Below are positions 1 to 5,794 of a stretch of DNA of 11,365 nucleotides, piece by piece. This DNA comes from Akkermansiaceae bacterium (GTDB lineage Bacteria; Verrucomicrobiota; Verrucomicrobiia; Verrucomicrobiales; Akkermansiaceae). The DNA lies in contig JALZVA010000226.1 of NCBI GenBank assembly GCA_023301335.1, positions 1 through 11,365 on the forward strand, written 5' to 3'. Under the pieces are notes generated by a model that worked only from the letters and a program-made list of their open reading frames with translations, was not told the DNA's origin and ran no database searches. Numbering within the stretch: the first letter of the stretch is position 1; each line of letters opens with the position of its first letter. The translations under genes and the position numbers were made by a program.

Positions 1-37
1 TTAGCTTTCCGTCGTTAATTTTAGATCTCAACTTATG

Positions 38-68
38 AAGGCCTACTAATTTTTAGTAGGCCTTTTTT
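38..68 (+). terminator. Rho-independent terminator of an upstream gene
   Basis: An 11-base perfect stem (AAGGCCTACTA, 38-48, pairing with 54-64) has a 5-base A/T loop and runs into six T residues (63-68). It should end transcription of a gene to the left, of which at most a few codons lie in the window; one plus-strand frame closes with TAA at 16-18, but that gene cannot be identified. The other face of the hairpin is A-rich, so it acts mainly on the plus strand. Confidence 0.85.
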
Positions 69-94
69 CTTACTAGTCTGATAAGCATTATACT
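66..94 (+). promoter_or_regulatory. Weak candidate promoter for cysS
   Basis: TATACT at 89-94 matches five of six positions of a sigma-70 -10 box. The best -35 at a 17-base spacing is only TTTCTT (66-71), inside the T tract of the preceding terminator. A start near base 101 would give a leader of about 28 bases. Between this box and cysS lies a near-perfect tandem decamer (CTGTAGAGAA at 100-109, CTGTAGATAA at 110-119). The promoter call is tentative. Confidence 0.3.
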
Positions 95-128
95 TGATTC
101 TGTAGAGAACTGTAGATAAGCCCCTGTT

Positions 129-1535
129 ATGCGACTTTTTGATACCCTGAGCAGAGAGATAAGGGACTTGCAGCCGATCGATAAGCAGACGTATCGATTC
201 TACTGCTGTGGCCCCACTGTTTATGGCCCCGCGCATATAGGAAACTTCCGCACCTTTGTGGTGCAGGATGTCTTTCGTCGGGCACTTGAGCTAGGAGGCT
301 TAGCCACCAAGCACGTGCGGAACCTCACGGATGTGGATGATAAGACAATCCGTGATGCTCAGGCAGCAGGAATGACTCTAAAGGCATTCACCGATGGCTG
401 GACAGAAAAGTTTCACGCTGATTGTGAAGCGCTTAATTGCCTTAAACCTCATATTGAACCTAGTGCTGTTGAGCATATTCCTCATCAGATTAAGATGATT
501 GAGGATCTGGTTGAAAAAGATCACGCCTACGCCTCTGAAGACGGTTCTGTGTATTTTAAAATATCCTCATTTCCTGAGTATGGTCAGCTCTCCAGACTCG
601 ATGAGCGTGAACTCAATCTAGGCCAAACCTCAGCAACTCGTTCAGATTCTGATGAGTATGAGAAGGAGAGCCTTGCAGACTTTGTGCTGTGGAAAGCGAG
701 GCGTGAGGAAGATGGAGAGAACTATTGGTCAAGCCCCTGGGGGGAAGGCCGCCCAGGCTGGCACCTTGAGTGCTCTGCGATGATTTTAGAATACCTTGGT
801 GCAGATTTTGACATGCATGCAGGAGGAGAGGACTTGGTCTTTCCGCATCATGATAACGAAATAGCTCAGAGTAAATGCTCCTGTGGAGGGGACTTTGCCC
901 ATCACTGGTTCCACTCCACCCACTTACTCGTGGACGGAGGTAAGATGTCGAAGTCGAAAGGCAATTTTTACGTCCTCAAGGATCTTGAAGAAAAAGGCTT
1001 CACTGCCTCGGAAGTCAGATTCACCCTCATTGGTGCTCATTATCGTAAACAACTAAATTTCACCCTAGACTCACTCCATGCCGCACGTGAAGCACTCGGG
1101 AAGCTTAGAAAGGCAGAGCAAGCCTTAGCTGAGCTTGCTGGTAATCCACCAGCGCTTCGTTTCGAGGACCTCAAAGGTCTAAAAAATAAGGGATTATTTG
1201 AAAATGCTTGGGAAGGGTTAAATGAAGACTTGAACACACAACGAGCCATTGGTGCGGTGTTTGGTGCTTTACGCAAAGCACTGAATGAGCCTGATCCAGA
1301 GACTCAATTGAAGGGGTTGCACTTGATGCTGCAGGCGCTCGGGATAGAACTTCCTGAGCCACCTGAGGAGGAAGCTGTTGAATTACCTAGTGAAATTCTC
1401 ACGCTTGCCGCAGAGCGTTGGGCTGCTAGAGAGGCAAAAGAATGGGAAAAATCAGATGAGCTTCGTGACCAACTTAAGCAAAAAGGCTGGATTGTGAAAG
1501 ATGGACAAGGCGGTTATGAGGTTTTGCCAGAGTAA
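129..1535 (+). CDS. cysS: Cysteinyl-tRNA synthetase
   Basis: Class I aminoacyl-tRNA synthetase that charges tRNA-Cys with cysteine using ATP, in the cytoplasm. At 468 residues it has the usual length. The N-terminus fits the family (M-R-L-F-D-T-L-S-R). The class I HIGH-type signature is HIGN at residues 36-39, right after C-C-G-P-T-V-Y, and the KMSKS loop is intact at 272-276. The zinc site that selects cysteine is complete: C27, C215, H240 and E244, with the same spacing as the E. coli ligands. The C-terminal helical region carries the usual tRNA-binding end with W-A-A-R-x-A-K-x-W and a D-E-L-R-D-x-L motif. No Shine-Dalgarno sequence precedes the ATG. hemB follows after 85 bases with no terminator between them, so the two may be co-transcribed. 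I see no truncation or missing residue. Confidence 0.97.
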   Translation: MRLFDTLSREIRDLQPIDKQTYRFYCCGPTVYGPAHIGNFRTFVVQDVFRRALELGGLATKHVRNLTDVDDKTIRDAQAAGMTLKAFTDGWTEKFHADCEALNCLKPHIEPSAVEHIPHQIKMIEDLVEKDHAYASEDGSVYFKISSFPEYGQLSRLDERELNLGQTSATRSDSDEYEKESLADFVLWKARREEDGENYWSSPWGEGRPGWHLECSAMILEYLGADFDMHAGGEDLVFPHHDNEIAQSKCSCGGDFAHHWFHSTHLLVDGGKMSKSKGNFYVLKDLEEKGFTASEVRFTLIGAHYRKQLNFTLDSLHAAREALGKLRKAEQALAELAGNPPALRFEDLKGLKNKGLFENAWEGLNEDLNTQRAIGAVFGALRKALNEPDPETQLKGLHLMLQALGIELPEPPEEEAVELPSEILTLAAERWAAREAKEWEKSDELRDQLKQKGWIVKDGQGGYEVLPE

Positions 1536-1620
1536 GTTCACGCTTAAAATCCACACGCTATAAGCTGGTAATTCTCAGATAATACGCTTTTTTATAAAAA
1601 TATAAATCCATTTCATTTTT

Positions 1621-2601
1621 ATGCTAAGACCACGTAGAAACCGCAAGTCCGCAGCCGTGAGGAACCTCGTTCGTGAGACCTCACTCTCCGCCTCAGATTT
1701 CATCTATCCACTTTTTGTGCACGAAGGGGAAGTTGACGAAGCAATTGCGTCGATGCCAGGCTGCACCCGCTGGTCTATTCCAGGACTTGTTAAGGAAGCT
1801 GGGGAAGCACATGCTTTTGGAGTTCCGGCAGTAGTGATTTTTCCAGCCATCGAGGATGGATTGAAAAGCTCACAAGCAGAGGAATCTTATAATGGGGAAG
1901 GGCTGATCCCCCGTGCGATCAAAGCACTTAAAGAATCTCACCCTTCGCTTTGTGTCATCACCGATGTAGCCTTAGACCCCTATAACTCAGATGGCCATGA
2001 TGGACTCGTCTCTACCAATGAACAAGGGGAGGTGCAGATTCTCAATGACGAAACCGTTGAGGTTCTTTGTAAGCAAGCTCTCTGTCATGCAGAAGCTGGA
2101 GCGGATATCGTATCGCCTAGCGACATGATGGATGGTCGCGTAGCGGCTCTCCGCTCTGCCCTAGATAAAGAAGGGTATAAAGATGTTTCCATCCTTTCTT
2201 ACACCGTGAAATACGCCTCGGCTTACTACGGTCCATTCCGGGGTGCGCTTGAAAGTGCTCCTAAAGCGGGCGATAAAAAAACATACCAAATGGACTTTGC
2301 CAACGTCCGTGAAGCTCTCAGGGAAACAGCACTAGATGAGCAGGAGGGGGCGGATATGGTGATGGTGAAGCCCGCTGGCGCATATCTCGATGTGATCGCA
2401 CAGGTGAAGCAGCACAGCGTGCTTCCCGTGGCAGCCTATCAGGTGAGCGGCGAATACCTAATGATCAAATCCGCTGCGGCTGCGGGGTGGTTAGATGAAG
2501 ACGCTGTAGTGATGGAGTCGTTGGTTGCGATAAAGCGAGCGGGAGCTGATATAATCCTCAGCTATTTTGCAAAATCAGTCGCAGAAAAACTCCAAAATTA
2601 A
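1621..2601 (+). CDS. hemB: Delta-aminolevulinic acid dehydratase (porphobilinogen synthase), zinc-independent type
   Basis: Condenses two 5-aminolevulinate molecules to porphobilinogen, the second common step of haem and other tetrapyrrole synthesis; cytoplasmic, normally an octamer. The 326 residues match the family length, and the start (M-L-R-P-R-R-N-R) is canonical. The two active-site lysines are present: K197 in Y-T-V-K-Y-A-S and the Schiff-base K250 in V-M-V-K-P-A-G-A-Y. S-P-S-D-M-M-D-G-R is also intact. The metal-binding loop (residues 114-128, T-D-V-A-L-D-P-Y-N-S-D-G-H-D-G) has Ala and Asp (A117, D119, D127) where zinc enzymes have three cysteines. This is the Asp-rich variant known to use Mg or monovalent ions. 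There is no Shine-Dalgarno site; the bases before ATG are T-rich. No other haem gene is in view. A 9-base inverted repeat straddles the stop codon. Confidence 0.97.
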   Translation: MLRPRRNRKSAAVRNLVRETSLSASDFIYPLFVHEGEVDEAIASMPGCTRWSIPGLVKEAGEAHAFGVPAVVIFPAIEDGLKSSQAEESYNGEGLIPRAIKALKESHPSLCVITDVALDPYNSDGHDGLVSTNEQGEVQILNDETVEVLCKQALCHAEAGADIVSPSDMMDGRVAALRSALDKEGYKDVSILSYTVKYASAYYGPFRGALESAPKAGDKKTYQMDFANVREALRETALDEQEGADMVMVKPAGAYLDVIAQVKQHSVLPVAAYQVSGEYLMIKSAAAAGWLDEDAVVMESLVAIKRAGADIILSYFAKSVAEKLQN

Positions 2602-2640
2602 AGTTTTTCTCCCCGCTTCTAAAAAACATGACTGTTTCTC

Positions 2641-2668
2641 TTGACCTATTATCCAAATTAGGTAGGTT
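2641..2668 (+). promoter_or_regulatory. Candidate promoter for rpmG-rpsR
   Basis: TTGACC (2641-2646) matches five of six positions of the -35 consensus. A 16-base spacer leads to TAGGTT (2663-2668), which keeps the T1, A2 and T6 positions of the -10 box. C/G-rich CCGCGTCCCG follows. A start near 2675 gives a leader of about 26 bases with no Shine-Dalgarno site. A GC-rich stretch just after the -10 box is typical of promoters under stringent (ppGpp) control, which would fit ribosomal protein genes; that part is inference. The upstream regions of rpmE2 and the gene at 4898 share this layout. Confidence 0.6.
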
Positions 2669-2700
2669 CCGCGTCCCGAAATAAATCTAATTTTACAATC

Positions 2701-2874
2701 ATGCCTCGCGATATAATCATTCTTGAATGCACAGAAGCTAGAGCAGAAGGAAAGTCTCCTTCCCGCTACGTTTCTACACGGAATAAAAAGTCTCTCAACA
2801 CACCTGGTCGTCTTGAGAAGAAGAAGTATAATCCAGCTCTTAAACGCCGGACTATTCACCGCGAGCTAAGATAA
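2701..2874 (+). CDS. rpmG: Large ribosomal subunit protein L33 (zinc-free type)
   Basis: Small 57-residue basic protein of the 50S subunit. It starts M-P-R-D-I-I-I-L-E-C-T-E and contains the L33 signature (Y-V-S-T-R-N-K-K, then N-T-P-G-R-L-E-K-K-K-Y-N-P) and the typical end R-R-T-I-H-R-E. Zinc-binding L33 has two C-x-x-C pairs; here only C10 remains, and the second pair is replaced by N-P-A-L, so this is the C-minus form. A few extra residues (E-A-R-A-E-G-K-S-P-S) lie between the first strand and R-Y. rpsR follows after 28 bases, surely in the same transcript. The rpmG-rpsR pairing also occurs in plastids, cyanobacteria and actinobacterial alternative ribosomal protein operons. The gene has its own promoter candidate at 2641-2668. 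Start ATG follows ATTTTACAATC, with no Shine-Dalgarno site. Confidence 0.95.
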   Translation: MPRDIIILECTEARAEGKSPSRYVSTRNKKSLNTPGRLEKKKYNPALKRRTIHRELR

Positions 2875-2902
2875 TCTATTTAAATTTTCACTGATACATA
2901 TT

Positions 2903-3145
2903 ATGTCAGAACCAAAAACAGTTGAACGTCGTATCGCTTTCCGTAAAGCGAACAAGTCCATGACACGCCGCCGCATCGATCTCCCGATCGAGCAGGTAAA
3001 TTATAAGAATGTAGACATTCTCAGTAAGTTCACTTCTGAGACTGGTAAAATTCTTCCACGTCGTATCACGGGTGTATCCGCTAAGCTTCACCGTAAGGTG
3101 ACACGTGAGATCAAGCGTGCAAGAACTTGTAATCTACTTCCATAG
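2903..3145 (+). CDS. rpsR: Small ribosomal subunit protein S18
   Basis: 80-residue protein of the 30S platform, where S18 pairs with S6. The core I-D-L-P-I-E-Q-V-N-Y-K-N-V-D-I-L-S-K-F gives the family motif (Y-K-x-x-x-x-L-x-x-F), followed by the conserved G-K-I-L-P-R-R-I-T-G-V and H-R-K-V-T-R-E-I-K-R-A-R. The only cysteine is C76 near the end; the N-terminal cysteine pair found in zinc-type S18 is absent. The usual partners rpsF, ssb and rplI are not next to it; rpmG is. Its ATG follows GATACATATT, a leader shared with the genes at 4898 and 5795, and there is no Shine-Dalgarno site. A strong terminator follows 37 bases after the stop. Confidence 0.97.
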   Translation: MSEPKTVERRIAFRKANKSMTRRRIDLPIEQVNYKNVDILSKFTSETGKILPRRITGVSAKLHRKVTREIKRARTCNLLP

Positions 3146-3182
3146 TTTAGATTATACGGGAAACGACCTTAAGGGGTATTTT

Positions 3183-3215
3183 AAAAAGCTCGTCTTGCTA
3201 CAAGACGAGCTTTTT
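3183..3215. terminator. Bidirectional terminator between rpsR and serS
   Basis: A perfect 15-base inverted repeat (AAAAAGCTCGTCTTG, 3183-3197, pairing with 3201-3215) has a 3-base loop. Plus-strand transcripts end in TTTTT and minus-strand transcripts end in TTTTTAAAA. It lies between convergent rpsR and serS, 67 bases from the serS stop, and can serve both. Confidence 0.93.
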
Positions 3216-3282
3216 CGTGTCTAGAGCTCTATGAGTGAGAAGTGTGAGGAGGTAAAGAGCTCGTAGAGGGAGGCTTAGTTTT

Positions 3283-4551
3283 CTACCCAATGCTCTTTCT
3301 CTTGAAGTAAGGAACCAGAACTTCAGGGATCTTAATGCTCCCATCTGCCTGCTGATACTGCTCAATGAGAGCTACGTATAAGCGCGGTAGAGCTGTGCCA
3401 GAGCCGTTAAGCGTGTTGCAGAATACATTTTTCCCATCTTCATTCTTGTAGCGTAATTTCATGCGGCGAGCTTGGTAGTCTCCAAAGCAAGAGCAGCTTG
3501 ATACTTCTAGAAATTTATCCTGTCCAGGAGACCAAACTTCAATGTCATAAGTCTTGGTGGCAGAGAATCCAATATCTCCCACGCAAAGTTCGATCACACG
3601 ATAATGAAGTCCAAGCTTTTGGAGGATCGCCTCAGCGTGACCCGTAAGAGTTTCTAATGCTTCAAACGCGTCCTCAGGCTTTACGATTTGGACCAGCTCT
3701 ACTTTGTCGAACTGATGAGTACGGATAATCCCTTTGTTTTCCTTCCCTGCACTTCCCGCTTCTCTGCGGAAGCAAGGTGTGTGTGTGGTTAACTTTACAG
3801 GAAGTTGTTCCTCGGTAAGAATCGTCTCACGGTAGAGATTTGTGACAGGCACCTCGGCAGTAGGAGCCATAAATAGAGCGTTATCCTCGATTCCATACAT
3901 GTCATCTTCAAACTTAGGAAGCTGACCAGTGCCTTCCATGCACTCGCGCTTCACCACATGAGGCACATTGACTTCTTCATAGCCATGTTCTTCTGTATGG
4001 GTGTCGAGTAAGAATTGGATGAGGGCGCGTTCGAGTCTGGCTCCTAGCCCCCTATAGACGACATACCCAGAACCTGCAATCTTTGCACCGTCTTCAAAGC
4101 TGATCAGTCCATGCTTTTCTGCGAGGTCTACATGATTAAGAGGATTTTCGATAGTTGGTAGAGCTCCCCAACTGCGTATCTCGGGATTATCCTCCTCACT
4201 GCACCCGAGTGGACAACCGGCATGCGGAGTGTTAGGGACGCTAAGGAGGAGTTCTCGCTGACGACTTGCCACTGCGCTGATCTCCTGCTCTAGCTGCTTG
4301 ATACTATTGCCAATAGTTTTCACCGCTGCCTTTGCCTCCGCAGGGTCTGCGCCCTCGGAAATGAGTTTGCCGATATTCTTTGAAGCCGTATTTCGTTCAG
4401 ACTGTAGCGTCTGCTGTTCAGTTTCAGCAGCCCTTCTTGTTTCGTCACAGGCTAAAATTTCATCAATGAGCAAATATGCGTCTCCCCCTCGGGTAGCTAG
4501 CATTGCCTTAATTTTTTCTGATTGATCCCTGATTTCTTTGATATCGAGCAT
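3283..4551 (-). CDS. serS: Seryl-tRNA synthetase
   Basis: Class II aminoacyl-tRNA synthetase that charges tRNA-Ser (and tRNA-Sec where present) with serine; cytoplasmic homodimer. 422 residues, normal for bacterial SerRS. The N-terminus (M-L-D-I-K-E-I-R-D) is canonical. Residues about 30-115 form the long antiparallel coiled-coil arm that grips the long variable arm of tRNA-Ser. The catalytic domain follows, with the serine-binding T-A-E at 231-233, motif 2 at 261-266 (F-R-R-E-A-G) and motif 3 near the end (L-N-G-S-G-T-A-L-P-R, Arg 390). Motif 3 more often reads L-N-G-S-G-x-A-V-G-R, so the L-P pair before the Arg is slightly unusual, but the Arg is kept. It is the only minus-strand gene here and diverges from the coiled-coil pair. 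No Shine-Dalgarno site precedes the ATG. Confidence 0.97.
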   Translation of the reverse strand: MLDIKEIRDQSEKIKAMLATRGGDAYLLIDEILACDETRRAAETEQQTLQSERNTASKNIGKLISEGADPAEAKAAVKTIGNSIKQLEQEISAVASRQRELLLSVPNTPHAGCPLGCSEEDNPEIRSWGALPTIENPLNHVDLAEKHGLISFEDGAKIAGSGYVVYRGLGARLERALIQFLLDTHTEEHGYEEVNVPHVVKRECMEGTGQLPKFEDDMYGIEDNALFMAPTAEVPVTNLYRETILTEEQLPVKLTTHTPCFRREAGSAGKENKGIIRTHQFDKVELVQIVKPEDAFEALETLTGHAEAILQKLGLHYRVIELCVGDIGFSATKTYDIEVWSPGQDKFLEVSSCSCFGDYQARRMKLRYKNEDGKNVFCNTLNGSGTALPRLYVALIEQYQQADGSIKIPEVLVPYFKRKSIG

Positions 4552-4586
4552 GACGACGCTTTGTTAGCGAAAAATGAGTAATTGAG

Positions 4587-4617
4587 AATATAAAAAAAAA
4601 TTAAGTTTCCCTGTGAC
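4587..4617 (-). promoter_or_regulatory. Weak candidate promoter for serS
   Basis: Read on the minus strand, GTCACA (4612-4617) could be a -35 box and TATATT (4587-4592) a -10 box. Their spacing of 19 bases is longer than ideal and includes a run of nine T. A start near 4580 would give a leader of about 30 bases. Low confidence. Confidence 0.25.
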
Positions 4618-4756
4618 GTGCTCTAAAGGAGTAAAATGCTTCTTAATAGAAGCGCTTGAAACGTTTTTTTAATTTTAACTGTGTAAGTATTGAAATGCTG
4701 CAAAAAAGCTGAAAATTGCTTATATTTAGTCTATTTGGGAGGTTTTCGCTAAGTTT

Positions 4757-4784
4757 TTGTGTAGTTTAACTATATGATTATAAG
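4757..4784 (+). promoter_or_regulatory. Second, weaker candidate promoter upstream of the coiled-coil pair
   Basis: TTGTGT (4757-4762), a 16-base spacer and TATAAG (4779-4784). The -10 box matches five of six positions; the -35 box matches only three. It would give a leader of roughly 105 bases. In A/T-rich DNA such matches arise easily, so the nearer candidate at 4837-4866 is preferred. Confidence 0.25.
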
Positions 4785-4836
4785 TATTTTATGTGAGTGC
4801 TATTAGAAAATTTTAAAAATAAAATGAATTTTAGGG

Positions 4837-4866
4837 TTGTCGGATTTCAAAATTGTTAGTTAGATT
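4837..4866 (+). promoter_or_regulatory. Candidate promoter for the coiled-coil pair
   Basis: TTGTCG (4837-4842), an 18-base spacer and TAGATT (4861-4866), followed by CACGTC. The -10 element and the next base (TAGATTC) closely match those of the rpmG promoter candidate (TAGGTTC), and the implied leader of about 25 bases is the same length. The -35 match is moderate and the spacing is one base longer than ideal. Confidence 0.45.
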
Positions 4867-4897
4867 CACGTCAACGCATTAAAACTACACACTTATT

Positions 4898-5767
4898 ATG
4901 TCGCTAACATTCGGAATTCTCGCAGCTTTGGTTACTGCTGTCGCTATTTGGGTAGGATACCTAAATGGCCAGGCCAAAGATGAACAAGCCCGCCTTTTAA
5001 AGGATGAAATTAAAGTAAATGAAAAGCTCGTGAAACAGCGACAAGGTTACATCGATAGAATTGATGAAACCCAGAAAGCGTTTCTCGCTGATCTCGAAGC
5101 TGTTAAACTAAAGCTTGATGAGCGTGATGGCAAAAAAGTTGAAGCCAATGATCTTACTAATAAGCTCGCAGGTCTCAAAAATGAAATTGCCTCATTGGAA
5201 CAAGAAAAGGCTGATTTTCAGACTGACATTCCAGATCTTAATGAAGTCGATAGATTGGTTAAGAATTTAAAAGAAGCAAAGGTTGAACTTGCTAATTTAG
5301 AGGGAAGTGTTGCAGAACTTGAAGCTGATACAGGAAAGCTTTCTGCAGAGATTGACCAACAGGTAGATGCTGTGAGCAAAAATAATCAGTGGATTAAAAA
5401 TCACACAGAATTTAAATCCCAAGAGCAACTTTCAGCTACTATCACAGCCGTTTATAACGACTGGGGTTTCGTGATCCTTTCTGGAGGAGATGCACAAGGG
5501 GTGACACCTCGCTCTACTCTCATCGTGAAACGTGGTGAGGAAGTTATTGGTGAATTACAGGTTAAAACTACTACAAGTAAGGCAGCGACTGCTGAGATCA
5601 TGTATAGTACCCTAAAAGAAGGCGAATCTGTCCAAGTGGGAGACTCTGTTTCACCAAAGCCTGTTGCTGTTGCTGCGGTTGAAGAGACCACAGTGGGTGA
5701 AGGAGAAAAAGAAGCACCTGCAGAACAGGAAGAAGAAGAAGCTTCCGAAGAGCTTTTCTCATTCTAA
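4898..5767 (+). CDS. Single-span membrane coiled-coil protein with C-terminal DWGF domain (function unknown)
   Basis: I do not recognise a named family. The 289-residue protein has a hydrophobic segment at residues 4-21 with no basic residues before it, so either an uncleaved anchor or a poor signal peptide. Residues about 30-170 are highly charged, with heptad-like Leu/Ile spacing, and should form long coiled coils. A compact, probably beta-rich domain follows (about 180-255): D-W-G-F at 188-191, a repeated V-I-x-x-L-x-V pattern, L-K-E-G and G-D-S-V. The last 34 residues are Ala/Val- then Glu-rich, ending E-E-L-F-S-F. The same C-terminal domain ends the next gene's product, 27 bases downstream, so the two are diverged tandem paralogues and probably work together at the envelope. 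Orientation is unclear; a short N-terminal tail with the bulk outside is the default guess. The domain recalls small beta-barrels of FlgT-C type, but this is only a resemblance. Start ATG follows ACACACTTATT; no Shine-Dalgarno site. Confidence 0.85.
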   Translation: MSLTFGILAALVTAVAIWVGYLNGQAKDEQARLLKDEIKVNEKLVKQRQGYIDRIDETQKAFLADLEAVKLKLDERDGKKVEANDLTNKLAGLKNEIASLEQEKADFQTDIPDLNEVDRLVKNLKEAKVELANLEGSVAELEADTGKLSAEIDQQVDAVSKNNQWIKNHTEFKSQEQLSATITAVYNDWGFVILSGGDAQGVTPRSTLIVKRGEEVIGELQVKTTTSKAATAEIMYSTLKEGESVQVGDSVSPKPVAVAAVEETTVGEGEKEAPAEQEEEEASEELFSF

Positions 5768-5794
5768 TTTTAACACTTTTAACTACATATTATT

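Larger units (their letters stand above)
4552..4897. other. AT-rich divergent intergenic region between serS and the coiled-coil pair
   Basis: These 346 bases hold no open reading frame or RNA gene I can support. They must contain the serS promoter (minus strand) and the promoter of the 4898 gene. Near 4638-4666 lie three short palindromic elements in a row: GCTTCT-TAAT-AGAAGC (4638-4653), AAGCGCTT (4650-4657) and AAACGTTT (4659-4666). They could be operator sites or a small hairpin, but I cannot assign a binding protein. The rest is A/T-rich and looks like leader and promoter DNA. Confidence 0.6.

Noticed and set aside
2575..2859. 94-codon open frame on the minus strand across the hemB-rpmG junction
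   Set aside because: It covers the rpmG coding region and promoter on the opposite strand; the plus-strand L33 reading is unmistakable.
4657..4669. TGAAACGTTT as a catabolite (cre) or LacI-type operator
   Set aside because: The spacing between the TG and CG positions is one base short of the cre consensus, and no regulator gene is nearby.
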